This document shows positions 25,243 to 31,200 of a stretch of 64,000 bases of DNA, in pieces. The position numbers and the translations under genes were made by a program. Each line of letters begins with the position of its first letter. Positions within the stretch are counted from its first letter, which is position 1. Origin of the DNA: Chaunax sp. Z400 (lineage: Eukaryota > Chordata > Actinopteri > Lophiiformes > Chaunacidae); NCBI GenBank assembly GCA_037577475.1, contig CM075194.1, forward strand, positions 9,628,492 to 9,692,491, read 5' to 3'. The notes below the pieces were generated by a model that did not search any database, was not told the DNA's origin, and saw nothing but the letters and a program-made list of their open reading frames with translations.

Positions 25243-28200
25243 GCAACACGGACAGGCGGAACCCATTCCTGTATCCCCCTCCTCACTTTGTTTGTGGCGG
25301 GGGATAACAATATCTTCCTAATGCCTCTCCATCACAGAAAAAAAGGAATTGGGTATTGTATGAAGGGATACCTCTCAGGGGTCAAAGGAATCAAATAACT
25401 CAACAACCACCACATTTCCCAGCATCTGGACCAAGATTATCCATACATCTCATTGATCTATAGGTCTTGAGGTTATTCTGAAACAATAATGATTAAGCAG
25501 CAAACAATAAGGCAAACTGACAGTGAGATGTGAAGACAAGGGGGAAAACTGGCTCACCTACTTCTATAGTCTTTTTTTTTTCTTGAACAATACATGAAAG
25601 CAAGCGTAGAGGAAACCTGTCAAAAATGAAATAACAAAGCTGCTTTGGCAGGAATATAATAAATAAGAACTAGGGCTGCACAGTATATCGTTTCAGCATC
25701 AACACTGCATTGTGTGCATGCGCAATAGTCCCATCCAAAGGATGTGCAATGTCAAGGAAAGCAAATTAATGAAACATGTCATGTTACAACTTTTTTTTGA
25801 TTGATACAAAGGAAAATTCTCATGGTTCTGATTTTCTATGACTACTTCACAAGAGAAGTCTGCCTGATATAACATCACCAGAATCAAGCTGTGGTCTATT
25901 TGGTTTTACAGTGCTGGTATTTTGAGATGTATATTTCATTGCACCTTGCTATTTGCTTTATTGTTTTGTATGGTTTAGTGGAGCCATTTTATTTATTTTC
26001 ATATCATTATTTGTCAGTTGTTGAGACCCTCCTCATTAAAAAGTGTCAAATTCCTATACAAAAAAGTTCCAACTATAGAAAATTTGTGTCAAAGGACACA
26101 GATGCCCCTGCTACTGGAAAAACTCAGTTTGTGCAAATGTGCCTAAAATCTAAAAAAAAAAAAAAATAAGGAAACTGAAGGAACTAATTATGAGATGCAC
26201 CCCAAAAGATGTATAAAGTTTCATTGAATTCTGTCCATACCCCCCCATTTTTTTTCTTCTTGCAATGTATTTCACAAAAAACAAACATAACACACAATAT
26301 AATTTTCCTGATATTGCGCAACCCTGAAAAATACTGAACATGTTGATGAACTGACAGAGTGCGAGAATGGCTGGTGCACACAACAATAAAGGAGATCAAT
26401 CCATCACGTTATAAAGGCTGAAAAAGAGGAACTGCCGAGAAAGAAAAAAACTGCACAGTGAAATGTGATATTAAACAAATTACTAAATGGCAAAACAACA
26501 ACAAAGCAAAATATTATTTTATTCATTTCAAACTGCTCTTCAAATGCAGCAGGTGCAGCAAGTGATGCCTAAACAGTGGGAGAACAGATACCCTTATATC
26601 CAACAACCATCTTTGATCTAAGGACAGGCCCTGACAGCCAGCACCAAACAGGCATGAAAGCACGGGATCTTTTTTTCTCCACACATTCATTTTCAGGATG
26701 TCTACGCAGAGGGACGGTATGGATTTCAAGCAACTGAGGCTTTGTAAAAGGATAGCACTGATGGACAGAAGATGTCTCGAGAGACTGTTAGCTGGCCGGC
26801 CACTAGCCGCTGCCAGGAACAGCAAGGCCGGCTTGTCAGCAAGCAGCCGGATGAAATCTATTGAGGTCCCTCGCTAGTAACAGGAGATCTGCACAGGCAG
26901 CAAAATGAATAATCTTGTGTGACATTGTGTCTTCATTTAAGACAACTTCCCTTGTAAGGTTGCCTCAATGAGAAACAACGTTATTTTCCCTGATAAAACT
27001 TTTGAAATGAACCAATATGATAACGGTTAATAAAAGCCAAGTTTTACTCTGTAACTGATGTGACTGAAAATGCACTAAGAATCAATGAAATAGACTCCAT
27101 TGAGAGACAATTCCAGTAACTATTTCTATCAGTTGTATAGGAGTAGATATCTTAGAACTGAGGCCCTTTAAAGACCAATGTACTGACTTGGGTAAAGCCA
27201 TTAAATCCAAATGCACAAGAGAATTGTTCCCACATTAGAGCAAAGCTACACATAAGCCAGGCTCAGCAAGTAGGAACCAGCAGACAAACAGAACAAAACA
27301 AATACTTCACTGTAGATTTCATTCATTATTTATGAGTGCAATATGCACTCTTATACTTCATATTTCACCTACAAAACATTTATCTCAAATCCGCAAATAA
27401 CAGCACACAGCAGATGAATTAAAACATTTAAAAATATTTATATAAAATTGTAAATAATAGAAAGCAAATATGAGTTTCCCCAAACTGCTCCTTCAAACAG
27501 GGACGATCAGGGGGGGGTCTAGTGTCCAGCAGACACTGCACAATACTCTACACCTTAAACCAAATGTCAAAAGCCATCTGGCAGAAAATAACCCCCATCG
27601 TACTCCAATCACAGACTACCGTTTCAAATACTGCACAGCTCTGCACACAGCAATGGCAGAGAAGCATTGGGTGGAGCTGAGACTCATTTATCCGTTGTCT
27701 GTTGACCTGAGTTAGCTCTAAGTGTGAAGGACAAAAGGCCTGTTTTAATCAGGATACCATGATTAAGCAAATATGCTGTAGCCCTGTGCTCTTCTGGTGT
27801 ACGTACTCCGTGGAAGAGAACGTCTGACTAGTCTGTATGAGTGAGTGCAGCACTTTGCGCTATAAATTTCAAATAAAGCATTTGAGAGTAAAAGTGGCAA
27901 ATGATGCGCCTTACCTCCAAATCAATCATGAGTTCAATGAATCTCTCGCAGTAATGAACTTTGTCCATGGATACAGGCCCTATGGAAAACAGAGGAGGGA
28001 ATCATGGGAGTTAACACTTCACTTAAGATCAGGGAATGTCTATCATCATTGACATATGCAATCTGGCAGACATAGAGAGCAATAAGATGTAGCAGTGGAA
28101 AGGGGGATGTGTAGGGATCATCAAGGATATGAGGATAGCAAACACATGTGGACACCTCCGAGGTGCCACGCTGTGTCTGAGCCTTACTATGAGATACTGC

Positions 28201-31200
28201 ATTGCCAGCACAGCTGCATGCTGGGAACTTCGCCATCAATAAGCATCTCAGTGTGAGCGTGTGTGTGCTTAAAGTCGTGGCATTAGAGTGATGTGTATCC
28301 TGATGAGCTTCAGATTGTAATCTCGTCTGTCAGGTTGGAATTCTACCTAAACACAAATACACGTTCTGTTTTTAGCATTCAGGTGGGGGGCTTCTGTGTC
28401 AGCCTGCATTACGACATAGCGGTCTGTGCCGGTGGCTGTGTGGCAGCTGGAGCACATGCTCCTTTGGCAACGGCATGACTTGGAAAGAAAGGAGGGAGTG
28501 TTGCAGCTGAAATAGTGATGGAAAAAAAATTGTGTTTTGTCTTGGTAATATGGCCTGGGACTGAAAAGTGCTCTGACTCTGTGCTAGCTCTAGAAAAGCA
28601 TAACACATTAATCATGTTGGCAAAGTTAGAGAGAGAGCACATGCAAAGACCTCCTTTGGGACCTAAGTCACAGAAAGAGTCCAGATCATTAAAGGTACTC
28701 AATATTTTTGAGTTGGAAATGCACACCAGGGTTGCAACATTGTTTATTAAAATGTGAGCAAGGTCTAATGGACGATTCACATGAAGCAGCTGTACACAAC
28801 AACACTATGAAACCCCGAGGGAAATAAATGCAGTTTTTTCTGTTTACCTGATGGCGGAATTGACACGAGAACTCCAAGAAACTTTTTAATGAGAACTGAG
28901 AGGAATGTCCTCTCTTTTCTTGCTCTGAGGAAGAGACAAAAGGCAACACAAAAGGCAGATCAGAAAAATCTCCTAGGACACAAAACCTAATCCCCTCGCC
29001 TGTGTAGACCTGAACACACAAGAAAAGAGAATAATATTACTTCTCGGCTGCGTCAGCATCCATCTTATCGAATCTCTTCTTGATTAGATTCCAGAACTTC
29101 TGCAGCTTTGGAACTTTCTTCAGTTCTTGCTGGAGTCTGGACTGCAAACATAACAGGAGCAAATCAGTAAACAGTGAATTTGACCTCAGAATTAGAGCAA
29201 ATCCTTCCTAAAAATCTATCAAACAATGTCATTACTTGGTGTGTGCAAATAACCAACAGAAAAACTTAATTGGGGGTAATAGGTTCACATCTTACTGGTA
29301 GGAGGCACATCCACATAGGCAGAGAGATGAGCTGCTGCACCTCCTCTCTGATCAAATCCACCTCCTGAGAGCAGGAGCACAGAGAGAGAGAGCGAGAGAG
29401 AGAGAGTACAATTTTCAAAATGTACTGTGTGACAGATTTTTATTATGCATTACTTGATCATAAAAGTCTGCAACTAAAATATTTAGAGGCCTTTATAGGA
29501 TACAATTAAAAGTGCAGCAGGCTATCACAGCAGATTTTTAGAGTGAGACAGCTGCAGTGATTCCCTGTGGTTTAATGCTGCTGTAGAGGTTTCAATTGGG
29601 TGGGAGCTGACCCAAGTCTGACTGCCCAGTCTACTACTGCCACTTAGTGGACACTACACATAACTGTCTCAATTTCTACATTCATCTTGGCCAAAAAGGC
29701 ATTTTGGCATTCTCCAAATTCCCAAGCGAATTATTTCTAGATCCTGTTTGCTGAAGATAAGCAAAGACCACGCAGCCATTAGGATCCAGGCATCTCTACT
29801 GAGCTGGCTGCATTGTGCTTAATCAAAATCCCTTTGATGATAGAAGTTAAAAATATAGTCCCATTAAGTCAAAAGACTTTGCGGTCCGGATAGAATCCTC
29901 TCGTGGTCTGGATTTGGCTCTGGGACCGCTAATTGGTGACCCCATATCTCGGCAATGATATTAAAATAAAGATTTTTGTTGACTGTATAAGCATAACTGT
30001 CATAAAATTCTCAGAGCTACATATAGATTAAAGTGTAGTGGTACGCACCAGACTGTTGAAACAGTGGTCCAAGAAGACCAGCAGCACGGTTTGTTCCTTT
30101 AAAGTAAGGCCAGCTTCATCGCCCGCCAACACAGCTTCCATCACACATTTGAAGAAGAATGGGAAATGGCTGGGCTCTTTCATGAACACCTGATACATGT
30201 CAAAACATAAAATGGTATTGTATTGAATGAAAACAAATGATTGTCAATATGCACTGCCCCAAGGCCTAACATCCATCCCCCTTTAAGTCAATCAAGCCTC
30301 ATCCAAAATCAACCTCATTGCCCTATAACCATAATTTAAGGTTACTGGATTTGTAGCAGCCAAATATTTAAACCTGGTGGATCCGGATTTTTATTTGGAT
30401 CTGAGACAAATTGCACACACTATTATACTGCATACCAACCCCTTCAATATACCTGTTTTTTCCATCAAGATCCAAGCATTACTCTATGAGAAATTAAAGA
30501 AAATGTCCAAAAAACACTATCTTCCAATATTAAAGAAAAGTGGAAAAAAAAATCCTGGAACCAGTCTTTTATCTGGATCTGCACCAAAATTGTATGGTTC
30601 TATTCTGGCCCAAGACCCATCCTCCCAACAAAGTTTCATGGAAATCCATTCTGTAGTTTTTGCATAATCCTGCTGACAAACCAACCAATAAAGAAATGGA
30701 CACAAGTGAAAACATAACCTCCTTAGTGGAAGTAATAACTTGGAAGCAAGGATATCTGACTGTAGATGTATGAATGCTGATGAATTAAATAACTCAGCAA
30801 TTTGTTCCTTGTCTTTGCTTTATGTTATATCACTGTTTTACTGTATGTCTGGAATGGTGTAACCATGTTGCTGCCTCTCTGACAAAGAGACTTTTGATCT
30901 CAATGAGACATCATTCCTGGTTAAATAAAGGTTTAATAAAAAACAACAACACAGATAATATATTGCATTTCTTACCTCCCAAGCTGGGACATTCTCTCTA
31001 AACTTCTCATTGACGATGCAACAAATTGACATGAGGTAGGCATTACTGGACACCTCAGGAGTGTAGTTCACCCAGAGATAGTTCTCAAGATACTGGCTGA
31101 AAAATGAGAAGAAAAAAAAAGCATGAGCTGCACTACCACTTTTTATTCATTACTGCCAAATTAAAAGATGGAATAATAGGAAGTGAAATATCCCACCTGA

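Larger units (their letters stand above)
24604..27914 (-). other. aqr: aqr intron, the longest within the visible part of the gene
   Basis: Holds the GACA composite repeat and the GGGCTGCAC-ended element. The remainder (26400-27900) shows nothing recognised. Confidence 0.85.
29365..30048 (-). other. aqr: aqr intron
   Basis: Holds the GA tract and hAT-like copy B. Confidence 0.85.

Noticed and set aside
28409..28780. 123-codon open frame on the minus strand
   Set aside because: The aqr reading frame passes cleanly from exon 28848-28924 to 27915-27979 without it, and its peptide has no AQR similarity.
21803..29946. Reading the two inverted hAT-like ends as one 8-kb transposon
   Set aside because: The interval contains at least nine conserved aqr exons in correct order, so the ends belong to separate insertions.
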